From positions 60,627 to 124,626 of the forward strand of contig NZ_CANLXV010000011.1 of the NCBI RefSeq assembly GCF_947495205.1: DNA of 64,000 nucleotides, read 5' to 3'. Every line of letters begins with the position of its first letter. Position 1 is the stretch's first letter. The DNA comes from an uncultured Polaribacter sp. Lineage in GTDB: Bacteria > Bacteroidota > Bacteroidia > Flavobacteriales > Flavobacteriaceae. The position numbers and the translations under genes were made by a program. Of the stretch, positions 34,619 to 42,806 are shown one piece after another. The notes beneath the pieces are model-generated. The model was not told the origin of the DNA, searched no databases, and worked only from the letters and a program-made list of their open reading frames with translations.

Positions 34619-35323
34619 CTATTCTTTAAGAAATTCCTCAACTTCAAAAAGCGTTTTAAAATGCTTTAAAATTTTACTTTTAATTTCTTCTAAATCTAAT
34701 TTTTTACCCAATTCAGCTTCCATAGAAGCCACAGCTTTTCCTCTAATACCACAAGGAATAATATGATCAAAATAACCCAAATTGGTATTTACGTTTAAGG
34801 CAAAACCATGCATGGTAACCCAACGCGAAGAGCGTATGCCCATAGCACAAATTTTTCTAGCAAAAGGCGTACCAACGTCTAGCCAAACTCCAGTTTCGCC
34901 GTCGCTTCTTTCGCCTTTTAAACCATATTCTGCAATAGTTAAAATTATAGCTTCTTCTAATAATCTTAAATACTTATGTATGTCTGTAAAAAAGTTTTCT
35001 AAATCTAAAATTGGGTAACCTACAATTTGTCCAGGACCATGGTAGGTAATATCGCCACCTCTATTAATTTTATAGAAAGTAGCACCTTTTTCTTCTAGTT
35101 GCTTTTCATTTAAAAGTAAATTAGACAAATCGCCACTTTTACCTAAAGTATAAACATGCGGATGTTCTACAAACAAGAAATGGTTTTCTGTGGCTTGGGT
35201 TTCATTATTCCTTCGATTACTAATTTTTACATCAACAATTTTTTGAAGTAAATTGCTTTGGTAATCCCAAGTTTCTTTATAATCTTTAACCTTTAGGTCT
35301 TTTACAAGTATGTTTCTATTCAT
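34619..35323 (-). CDS. lipB: octanoyltransferase LipB
   Basis: Transfers octanoate from acyl carrier protein to lipoyl domains. The 234-aa protein has the NRGGDITYHGPGQIVGYPI motif, the active-site Cys in HIIPCGIRGKAVASM with the downstream Lys, and RKICAMGIRSSRWVTMHGFALN. Length normal. Divergent from the metallopeptidase gene with overlapping promoter regions. Confidence 0.95.
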   Translation of the reverse strand: MNRNILVKDLKVKDYKETWDYQSNLLQKIVDVKISNRRNNETQATENHFLFVEHPHVYTLGKSGDLSNLLLNEKQLEEKGATFYKINRGGDITYHGPGQIVGYPILDLENFFTDIHKYLRLLEEAIILTIAEYGLKGERSDGETGVWLDVGTPFARKICAMGIRSSRWVTMHGFALNVNTNLGYFDHIIPCGIRGKAVASMEAELGKKLDLEEIKSKILKHFKTLFEVEEFLKE

Positions 35324-35334
35324 AATTTCGACTA

Positions 35335-35342
35335 CAAAGATA
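35335..35342 (-). promoter_or_regulatory. -7 box of lipB
   Basis: TATCTTTG on the minus strand, perfect consensus, 12 nt before the lipB ATG. Confidence 0.55.
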
Positions 35343-35352
35343 AATAATTACT

Positions 35353-35360
35353 TATATTTG
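35353..35360 (+). promoter_or_regulatory. -7 box of the metallopeptidase gene
   Basis: TATATTTG, perfect consensus, 29 nt before the ATG at 35389 and only 10 bp from the divergent lipB box, so the two polymerase sites must compete. Confidence 0.55.
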
Positions 35361-35388
35361 GTATATTTTCATTTCTAAATTGTTATTT

Positions 35389-38300
35389 ATGAATTTTAAA
35401 CAATTTTTACAGTTTCTTTTTGTTTGCATAATTTTTAGTTTTCAATCAACGAAAGCACAAGAAATATGGCAGAAAAAAGATATAGAAACCTATTATTTAC
35501 AAAAGAAAGCACTAAAAACTTTTAAAAATTTTCCGGATAAATATTCGATTTATAATATAAATGCAATTGGTATAAAAAATCAATTAAAAGGAAAATCTAA
35601 AAAAATACAATTACCAAACGCAAATGGTGTTTTAAAAACTTTTGTGATTAGAGAAACTTCTAATTTTTCGAATAAATTAGCAAGTAAATTTCCAGAAATT
35701 AAATCATATACAGCAACAGGTATAGACAATCCAACAGATTTCGCAAAAATTAGTTTGGGTACAGACGGTTTTCATGCCGTTGTTTTTTCAGCAAATGGTA
35801 AAACTATTTATATAGATCCTTACAGTAAAGATAATACAGATGTTATTGTATATAAAACATCTGATTTAAAAAATGAGGACAAAGCTTTTAAATGCGAAGT
35901 AGAAGAATTCACCAATAAAAAAGCAGCACCAAGTTTTAGTTCTAAAATTGTAAATGATGGCAATTTAAGAACCTTTCGTTTGGCTATAACCTGTAGTGGA
36001 GAGTATGCAGCATTTCATTTGAATAATCAAGGAATATCTGAATCTGCAACGGAAATTGAAAAAAAAGCAGCTGTATTATCTGCAATGAATACCTCTATGA
36101 ATAGAGTAAACGGTATTTTTGAAAAGGATTTGGGGGTAACTATGCAATTTGTAGATGATAATGATAAAATTGTATTTTTAGATGCAGAAACTGATAATAT
36201 TACAGATGGAGATCCTAATGAAATGATTGATGAAGTACAAACTATAATTGATACAGCAATTGGTGCAGCTAATTATGATATTGGCCATGTTTTTAGTATT
36301 GGTGGAGATGGTTTGGCAGGATTAGGTGTAGTTTGTGTTAATGGGCAAAAAGCTAAAGGAGTAACTGGTAGAGAAGCTCCTATTGGAGATCCTTATGATA
36401 TTGATTTTGTAGTACATGAATTTGGTCATCAATTTGGTGCAACACATACACAAAATAACGATTGTCAAAGAACAGGTTCTTCTGCAGTAGAAACTGGTAG
36501 TGGTTCTACTATAATGGGTTATGGTGGTATTTGTAGCCCAAACGTTCAAGGGCAAAGTGACGATTATTTTCACGCAGTAAGTATTACACAAATGCAGAAT
36601 ATTATTCAATCTTCTGGTACTTGTGCAACGTTAACACCATTAGGAAATAGTGCTCCAGTTGCAAATGCAGGTTTAGATTATAGTATACCAAAAGCCACAC
36701 CTTTTGTATTAACTGCGAGTGCAACAGATGCAGACGGCTTAAACACATTAACGTATAATTGGGAACAAGTAGATAATGAAGTGGGTGCTATGCCGCCACA
36801 GCCGGTAAATACAGTTGGCCCAATGTTTCGTTCTTTACCATCTAAAACAGAACCTCAAAGATATTTTCCTTCTCTTTCAAGTGTTATTACAGGAGTACCA
36901 AATACTTGGGAAGTTTTACCTGCTGTAGAGAGAGTCTTAAATTTTTCTCTTCTGGTAAGAGATAATAATACATCTGGTGGCGCAACTTCTAGAGATAATA
37001 TGCTAATTTCTGTAACAGATGCAGCTCCTTTTGAAGTTACTTCACAAACAACAGCAGAAACTTGGGATGCAGGAAGTACAGAAACAATAACTTGGAATAA
37101 AGGAACTACTGATGTAGCACCAATTAATTGTAAAACAGTAAATATTAAATTATCTGTTGATGGTGGTTTAACATTTCCTATTTTATTAAAAGAAAACACG
37201 CCTAATGATGGTTCAGAAATAGTAGGCGTACCAAATAATATTACTACAACAGCTAGAATTTTAGTAGAAGCAGCAGATAATGTATTTTATAATGTAAATA
37301 GCAGTAATTTAACAATTAGGTCTACAGCACCTAGTTTTATTTTAACCAATTCATCGGGAGATTTAGCAGCTTGTAATTCTGGTAATCAGTCTGTTTCATA
37401 TAATTTAAATGTAGATTTTATTAATGGGTTTACAGAAACAGTAACATTTACTGCCACAGGTAATCCTGTTGGATCAAATGTAAGTTTTAGCCCTAATACC
37501 ATTTCTAGTGATGGCAATGTTACCATGGTATTAAGTAATCTAGATGGTATTGCACCAGAAGATTTTACAATAAATATTTTAGGGAATGCTTCATCTTTAA
37601 GTCAAAATATACCAGTAAATTTTACAGTTACAGCGTCTAATTTAAACCCGGTTACTTTAGTTTCTCCTATTAATGAGCAACAAAATGTAACTTTAACCGA
37701 ACAATTAACTTGGCAAGAAGATGTAAGTGCTACAAGCTACCTTGTACAAGTAGCATTAGATAATTCTTTTGCTAATATTATTTTAGAGCAAGAATTAGAA
37801 GACACAAGTATAACACTATCCAATGCAAATGGAGAAACCGCTTATTTTTGGCGTGTAAAATCTAAAAATAGTTGTACAGAAAGTGCTTTTTCTAATGTGT
37901 TTAATTTTGTTACAGAATCACCTTCGTATTGTACATCTACCTTTACAGATGAAGCTGGTGGAACAGAGCATATTCTTAATGTTACATTTAATTCTATCAA
38001 TAATAATACGGGTAATAATACAAACGGCGGCTATGAAAATTTCACAAATATTAATACAAATGTTTTTAGAAACACTTCTTATACTATAAATGTAACATTT
38101 GATACTGGTGGGTTTCAAGATCATTGCTATGTTTTTATAGATTGGAATAGAGATTTTATTTTTGATACGGAAACAGAAAGGTATGATTTGGGTACAAAAA
38201 CGGAAGATGTGGCTACAGCTTCTTTAAGTATTACTGTTCCTGAAGATGCAAAATTTGGCAAAACTACCATGCGTGTAATTATAGAATACGATGATCCTGA

Positions 38301-39102
38301 TGATGGTTTTGGAGATGGTCCTTGTGATGAAGATCATTTTACAGAATGGGGAGAAACAGAAGATTATTCTGTAACTGTTACAGAACCTGGTTTAAATCCA
38401 AACAATGTTTCTGTTAGAACTACTTCAGAGAGTTGTGTAGATCAAAATGATGGTATTATTGAAGTTTCTGTGAATCAACCAGCGTTTAATTATAGCATAA
38501 CTGTATCAGGCAGTACAACAAATTTAACGCGTACTTTAAATAATTTAACAAGTACTTTATTTTCAGATTTAGAGCCAGGTTTTTATGAAATATGCGTAAC
38601 AACAGAAGATTTTAATTTTACGCAATGTTTTGAAGTTGAAATAACAGCATCTAACCCTATTTCTTTAAAAACTACTAGTAATTTAAGTGCAAAGAAATAT
38701 CAGTTTAATATAGAAAACGGAACGGCACCTTACCATGTTTATTTAAATAATAAACTGCTTTTAACTACGAGCAGTACAACTTTTGAAATTACACCAGAAG
38801 AAGGAGGTAAATTAGAAATTAAATCTGCAAAAGATTGCGAAGGGTCTTTTAAAACTTCTATTCAAAGTATTGTTTTGTTACAAAATCCGGTAGTTAATAC
38901 AATAGATTTATTATTGCCTTTAGAGTTTAAAAGAGATGCAATAGAAGTGGCTATTTTTAATATTAATGGTCAGTTAGTGTATAAAAGATCAGTAAATACA
39001 TTCAATAATATAGCAACTATACCATTTCAAAATTTTACAAAAGGCATTTATATTTTAAAATTACCTACGCAAATTAAACCCATAAAAATTATAAAACAAT
39101 GA
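35389..39102 (+). CDS. secreted reprolysin-type zinc metallopeptidase with type IX sorting domain
   Basis: The ATG at 35389 is preferred to a TTG at 35380. The product is 1237 aa. Signal peptide to about STKAQ, then a propeptide-like region, then a peptidase domain (about 190-420) with zinc motif HEFGHQFGATH (His343, Glu344, His347, His353) and a downstream TIMGYGG Met-turn candidate. After this come Ig/PKD-like modules (SVTDAAPFEVTS and following), a fibronectin-like module near SATSYLVQVALDNS, a GEVED-like module (DHCYVFIDWNRDFIFD), and a C-terminal type A sorting domain (NPVVNTIDLL...GIYILKL...IIKQ). Secreted through the gliding-linked type IX system. It is followed by an overlapping lipoprotein gene. 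Confidence 0.9.
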   Translation: MNFKQFLQFLFVCIIFSFQSTKAQEIWQKKDIETYYLQKKALKTFKNFPDKYSIYNINAIGIKNQLKGKSKKIQLPNANGVLKTFVIRETSNFSNKLASKFPEIKSYTATGIDNPTDFAKISLGTDGFHAVVFSANGKTIYIDPYSKDNTDVIVYKTSDLKNEDKAFKCEVEEFTNKKAAPSFSSKIVNDGNLRTFRLAITCSGEYAAFHLNNQGISESATEIEKKAAVLSAMNTSMNRVNGIFEKDLGVTMQFVDDNDKIVFLDAETDNITDGDPNEMIDEVQTIIDTAIGAANYDIGHVFSIGGDGLAGLGVVCVNGQKAKGVTGREAPIGDPYDIDFVVHEFGHQFGATHTQNNDCQRTGSSAVETGSGSTIMGYGGICSPNVQGQSDDYFHAVSITQMQNIIQSSGTCATLTPLGNSAPVANAGLDYSIPKATPFVLTASATDADGLNTLTYNWEQVDNEVGAMPPQPVNTVGPMFRSLPSKTEPQRYFPSLSSVITGVPNTWEVLPAVERVLNFSLLVRDNNTSGGATSRDNMLISVTDAAPFEVTSQTTAETWDAGSTETITWNKGTTDVAPINCKTVNIKLSVDGGLTFPILLKENTPNDGSEIVGVPNNITTTARILVEAADNVFYNVNSSNLTIRSTAPSFILTNSSGDLAACNSGNQSVSYNLNVDFINGFTETVTFTATGNPVGSNVSFSPNTISSDGNVTMVLSNLDGIAPEDFTINILGNASSLSQNIPVNFTVTASNLNPVTLVSPINEQQNVTLTEQLTWQEDVSATSYLVQVALDNSFANIILEQELEDTSITLSNANGETAYFWRVKSKNSCTESAFSNVFNFVTESPSYCTSTFTDEAGGTEHILNVTFNSINNNTGNNTNGGYENFTNINTNVFRNTSYTINVTFDTGGFQDHCYVFIDWNRDFIFDTETERYDLGTKTEDVATASLSITVPEDAKFGKTTMRVIIEYDDPDDGFGDGPCDEDHFTEWGETEDYSVTVTEPGLNPNNVSVRTTSESCVDQNDGIIEVSVNQPAFNYSITVSGSTTNLTRTLNNLTSTLFSDLEPGFYEICVTTEDFNFTQCFEVEITASNPISLKTTSNLSAKKYQFNIENGTAPYHVYLNNKLLLTTSSTTFEITPEEGGKLEIKSAKDCEGSFKTSIQSIVLLQNPVVNTIDLLLPLEFKRDAIEVAIFNINGQLVYKRSVNTFNNIATIPFQNFTKGIYILKLPTQIKPIKIIKQ

Positions 39103-39779
39103 GAAAAATAATATTTTTACTTTTTGTATTTTGTTTTGCTATTACAGCTGTTAAATGCTCTAAAGAGGAACCCGAAAATAATGCGCCTTCTAGTTTTAAT
39201 TTGGTATTTCCTTCCAATGATTTACTTTGTATAGATAATACAATTACCTTTAATTGGAATAATGCTGTAGATCCAGAGCAAGATGAGGTAGCATACAATA
39301 TAATTATCGCTAGAGACAGACAATTAACAGATGTTGTTGAAAATACCACAGTAGCAACTACCCAAATAACATTTAATTTGGAAAAAGCAACGGCTTATTA
39401 TTGGCAAGTAAACGCTATTGATGTTGCGAATAATCAAGGTACAAAATCTGCTATTTTTGCATTTTACACACAAGGAGATTTAGTTTCTAATTATGCCCCT
39501 TTTATGGCAGAACAACTTACACCAGCAAATAATGAAACTGTTAATGCTGGTAGTGTAAATTTAATATGGAATGCTTCTGATATTAATACAGAAGATACTT
39601 TAACTTATGAGGTGTATTTTGGAGAAGGCAATGCAATAAGTCTTATAGAAGATTCTCTTACAACTAAAAACTTTACGGTAAATGTAGAAAGCGGAAAATC
39701 GTATTCTTGGAAAGTTAATGTTAAAGATAACTTAGGCGCAAAAGCAATAGGACAAACCTCTGAATTTACGGTGAATTAA
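39099..39779 (+). CDS. lipoprotein with two fibronectin-like modules
   Basis: 226 aa; the ATG overlaps the stop of the metallopeptidase gene (ATGA), so the two are coupled. A hydrophobic signal is followed by VKCSKEEPE: Cys20 as lipidation site, with an unusual Lys just before it. The C-x-K-E-E string after it resembles the lipoprotein export signal for the cell surface described in Capnocytophaga. Two repeats of fibronectin III type follow (about 30-125 and 130-226), each with ...YYWQVNAIDVANNQG / YSWKVNVKDNLGAK. It may present or hold the peptidase at the surface; that is inference. Confidence 0.82.
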   Translation: MRKIIFLLFVFCFAITAVKCSKEEPENNAPSSFNLVFPSNDLLCIDNTITFNWNNAVDPEQDEVAYNIIIARDRQLTDVVENTTVATTQITFNLEKATAYYWQVNAIDVANNQGTKSAIFAFYTQGDLVSNYAPFMAEQLTPANNETVNAGSVNLIWNASDINTEDTLTYEVYFGEGNAISLIEDSLTTKNFTVNVESGKSYSWKVNVKDNLGAKAIGQTSEFTVN

Positions 39780-39782
39780 AAT

Positions 39783-40022
39783 TTATTTTTTCTTTTCAGG
39801 CATTGGTCCGCGTAAATAAATAACCAATCCGTTTAAGAAATTACGCAAAAATTGATCTCCACATTCAACATATTTAGGATGGTCTTCTTTTCTGAAAATT
39901 GCACCTAGTTCGCCTTTTGTAACTTTAAAATCTACCAAAGCGCAAATTTCTATAATATCAGTATCGCGTAATTTATGTGCTACACGTAATTTTTTAAAAA
40001 TATCGTTATTTGTTAAACCCAT
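39783..40022 (-). CDS. DUF1456 family protein, single module
   Basis: 79 aa. NNDIFKKLRVAHKLRDTDIIEICALVDFKVTKGELGAIFRKEDHPKY is one YehS-type DUF1456 module, where E. coli YehS has two. It ends in KKK. The gene converges on the lipoprotein with a 3-bp gap. Small, soluble and of unknown function. Confidence 0.85.
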   Translation of the reverse strand: MGLTNNDIFKKLRVAHKLRDTDIIEICALVDFKVTKGELGAIFRKEDHPKYVECGDQFLRNFLNGLVIYLRGPMPEKKK

Positions 40023-40044
40023 GTTGCAAAGGTAAGTTAATTTA

Positions 40045-40680
40045 TTAATCTACAACTTGAAAAATAGCCCAAGCGTAAACTGCAAATCTTAAAAAACGAA
40101 ACAAACCAAAAAGGATTACATTCTTAAAAGGGTATTTAATCATACCAGCAGCTACACAAGTAATAGAAAAAGGTACGGGCAATAATGCACCAACAATTAT
40201 TAAAAAACCACCCCATTTAGAAGTGTTTTTTAAGTGCTTTTCCATTTTAATTTCTAAATAATCTTTAACAGCTTTAATTTTTAAGGCAGTTTTACCAATA
40301 AAGTAAGATATTAAGCCACCAGAATAAGAAAGTGTTGCTAAAATAGCAAGATTTAAAACAGGTTCTGTAGTTTTTTTTGTCCAAGCAATAAAAATTTCTG
40401 GAGGCACTAAACCTAATAGTGTTTCTGATGTAAAGAAAAAAGAAAAAATACCCAGTTTAGAAAACGTTTCTGTGATGCGCTCTAAACCTTCATTTATATT
40501 GTAAACATAGTTGTTTATTAAAAACAAACCAACTACTAAAGTAACAACAGGTATAAAAGCTTTCTTAAGACTTTCCCAAATAAACATGTAAAAACCAGTT
40601 CTAGAGTAGTAACTGTGCATTAATTTTGCACGCTCTTTTTTGGTTTTAATTCGCTTTATTCTTGGCTTTTTAATTTTCAT
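40045..40680 (-). CDS. YqaA/VTT-domain membrane protein
   Basis: The start at 40680 (MKIKKPRIK) is chosen because the -7 box at 40708-40715 lies just upstream, inside the longer alternative that begins at 40740. The 211-aa protein is strongly basic at the N-terminus and has four to five hydrophobic segments, with the VTT/DedA-like features SETLLGLVPPEIFIAW and GALLPVPFSITCVAAGMIKYP. Related proteins scramble or move lipids or export small molecules. The substrate is not known here. Confidence 0.83.
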   Translation of the reverse strand: MKIKKPRIKRIKTKKERAKLMHSYYSRTGFYMFIWESLKKAFIPVVTLVVGLFLINNYVYNINEGLERITETFSKLGIFSFFFTSETLLGLVPPEIFIAWTKKTTEPVLNLAILATLSYSGGLISYFIGKTALKIKAVKDYLEIKMEKHLKNTSKWGGFLIIVGALLPVPFSITCVAAGMIKYPFKNVILFGLFRFLRFAVYAWAIFQVVD

Positions 40681-40707
40681 ATAAACTTCCTTGTCTAAAA
40701 AGTTTTG

Positions 40708-40715
40708 CAAAAATA
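40708..40715 (-). promoter_or_regulatory. promoter box of the YqaA-like gene
   Basis: TATTTTTG on the minus strand, a perfect -7 match, with TTG at 40740-40738 about 22 nt upstream. Confidence 0.55.
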
Positions 40716-40803
40716 ACAACTTTAAACTAATAAAAATCAATTTAAAAATACATTAACATTTTTTATTGATAGTTTGTAATTTAGCAAAAAAAAAATAGAG
40801 AGT

Positions 40804-41436
40804 TTGATTTGGCTTACAGATAAAATTACGTTTCCAGATTATAAGTTTACTTCTAAAGAAGGCATTATTGCTTTGGGAGGAGATTTGTCTGTACAACGTT
40901 TAATTTTTGCATATAAAAAAGGAATTTTCCCATGGTTTTCTGAAGGAGAACCAATTGTTTGGTATTGTCCTTTTGATAGAATGGTATTATTTCCTAATGA
41001 AATTAAGGTTTCTAAATCGATGCGTAAAATTATTAAGAAAAATCAATTTACAATTACAGAAAACAAAGCCTTTACAGAGGTAATATACAATTGTAAAACA
41101 ATACATAGAAACGATGGTTTGGGAACTTGGATAACTAATGATATGGAAGAAGCTTATATTAAACTGCATAAGGCAGGAGTAGCAAAATCTGTAGAAGTTT
41201 GGTTAGATAATAACTTAGTAGGTGGTTTGTATGGCCTAGAAATTAATGGTATGTTTTGTGGAGAAAGTATGTTTAGTAAAGTTTCTAATGCATCAAAACT
41301 TGCATTTATTTATTTGGCACAAAGCAAAAAATATAGATTAATAGACTGCCAAGTTTACAATACGCATTTAGCTAGTTTAGGAGCCAAAGAAATTTCTAGA
41401 GATTTATTTTTACAGATTTTAAAAAATAATAAATAG
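40804..41436 (+). CDS. aat: leucyl/phenylalanyl-tRNA-protein transferase
   Basis: Adds Leu or Phe to N-terminal Arg/Lys for ClpS/ClpAP degradation. The 210-aa protein uses TTG at 40804, 4 nt after the AGAG stretch; no in-frame ATG is nearby. Conserved segments are ALGGDLSVQRLIFAYKKGIFPWF, WYCPFDRMVLFP, GLGTWIT and NLVGGLYGLEINGMFCGESMFS. Length normal. Single gene. Confidence 0.94.
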   Translation: MIWLTDKITFPDYKFTSKEGIIALGGDLSVQRLIFAYKKGIFPWFSEGEPIVWYCPFDRMVLFPNEIKVSKSMRKIIKKNQFTITENKAFTEVIYNCKTIHRNDGLGTWITNDMEEAYIKLHKAGVAKSVEVWLDNNLVGGLYGLEINGMFCGESMFSKVSNASKLAFIYLAQSKKYRLIDCQVYNTHLASLGAKEISRDLFLQILKNNK

Positions 41437-41592
41437 TGGTTTTTGTTAAAACTACGTATTAGATGAGTTACATTTTTAAATAAAATCCATTGTTTACCAC
41501 CAAAATTATGCGCTTTTTTTATTGAATTTAACCTGTGCTTTATTTTTCTACTCACTAATAATTTTATCTATTTTAGTATTTATTTTAATTAG

Positions 41593-41907
41593 AATATTCT
41601 ATTTACTTTTGGTAGAGAAGATGTTATACCAGATATGTTTATAGAAATTCTTAAAAACTCAGATTCAGAAAACCAACGTTATAAAAAAATTAATTATTAC
41701 TTAGAAAGACATATAGAATTAGATGGTGATGAACATGGACCATTATCTTTAGAAATGGTAGTTGAATTGTGTAAAGATGATAATGAAAAATGGAATGAAA
41801 CTTTAGCTGTAGCAAAACAATCTTTAGAAAAAAGAATTCAACTTTGGAATGCTATTTCAGATTTAATAGAAGAAGAAAAGCAGCAATACAAAACTGTACT
41901 TACTTAA
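41593..41907 (+). pseudogene. C-terminal remnant of a DUF3050 (heme-oxygenase-like) protein
   Basis: The open frame reads [20 protein letters not shown], then [32 protein letters not shown] and ends [12 protein letters not shown], which is the C-terminal third of DUF3050 proteins (normally about 250 residues). Conservation begins abruptly after an in-frame TAG at 41590-41592, before the FTFGRED motif, and no coding remains of the first two thirds are seen upstream. An ATG at 41635 could still allow a 90-aa fragment. A good terminator follows. Confidence 0.7.
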
Positions 41908-41930
41908 ACTTTTAGGTTTAATATCAATTA

Positions 41931-41980
41931 AAAATCTGCTATCTTAAGTCTTTTCAAACTATAAAATAGCAGATTTTTTT
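41931..41980. terminator. terminator between DUF3050 remnant and GIN gene
   Basis: AAAATCTGCTAT (41931-41942) / ATAGCAGATTTT (41966-41977), 23-nt loop, T run on the plus strand and A-flank suitable for minus-strand use too. Confidence 0.75.
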
Positions 41981-41985
41981 TGTTT

Positions 41986-42711
41986 TTAACTGCCAGAAAC
42001 ACTTCCTCCAGAAGAGGTTTTTTTACTAACATTTTTAGGATCTCCTTTAAAATCTATGCCTGCACCACTAGATGCTTTGCCTGCAATTTTATTTGTTGCA
42101 TGTACATTTATACTTGCTCCGCTGCTTGCTTTTGCAATAACATTGTTGCTCTTTAAATTGTATGCGCGTATGGCACTGCCACTAGAAGCTTTAGAAGCAT
42201 GGTTTTTTGAGTTACCAGAAATTTTAATGTTAGCACCACTAGAAGTTTTGGTAGCAATACTTTCAGAATCTACTTCCACATTTATTTGAGCACCACTAGA
42301 GGCTGTAAAAGAAATTTCTCTAGAATTTAAAATATTTTCACTAGTTACAGAACTTCCACTAGAAGCTATTATGTTTGTAAAGTTTGCAGCAGTGACAAAA
42401 ACCTTCTTTGCTTTTGCTTTATAAATTGGGTTTTTAGGGTATATTTTTAAAATACCGTTTTCTACTTCTGTAATTATATTATCATGTAAATTTTCATCTG
42501 CTTCTACCGTAATAGAATTTCTTTTATCTTCACTAAGAAATAAGGCTAAACCAGCACTTACTTTTACCTCAGAAAATGCTGCATCTGGTATGCGTTCTTC
42601 AACTTTAACATTTCTATTACCTTCTATTCTATTTAGCATATCTACACTGCAAGAACTTAAAAGTAAAGTTGTTAATAATAATGTAAATACTTGGTTGATT
42701 GATTTTTTCAT
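41986..42711 (-). CDS. GIN-domain (DUF2807) lipoprotein
   Basis: 241 aa with signal and lipobox LLSSC (Cys21). The remainder is a GIN/DUF2807 beta-helix-like domain with repeated ASSGA/KASSGSAI units (about 115-241) that form ladder-like strands. An envelope sensor or adhesin role is assumed for the family. It is the last gene of the PadR-PspC-GIN set on the minus strand. Confidence 0.88.
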   Translation of the reverse strand: MKKSINQVFTLLLTTLLLSSCSVDMLNRIEGNRNVKVEERIPDAAFSEVKVSAGLALFLSEDKRNSITVEADENLHDNIITEVENGILKIYPKNPIYKAKAKKVFVTAANFTNIIASSGSSVTSENILNSREISFTASSGAQINVEVDSESIATKTSSGANIKISGNSKNHASKASSGSAIRAYNLKSNNVIAKASSGASINVHATNKIAGKASSGAGIDFKGDPKNVSKKTSSGGSVSGS

Positions 42712-42806
42712 AATATTGATTTTTAATTATATGGTAAATATCATTTAATAGACGCTTATTCTTTAAAAAGAGTTGCCCAGTTGTTGTTTTTTAATACCGA
42801 CTTGTA

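Noticed and set aside
35389..39102. Toxin or defence role for the metallopeptidase pair
   Set aside because: Type IX sorting tail and Ig-like modules point to a secreted degradative enzyme; nothing indicates immunity or toxin pairing.
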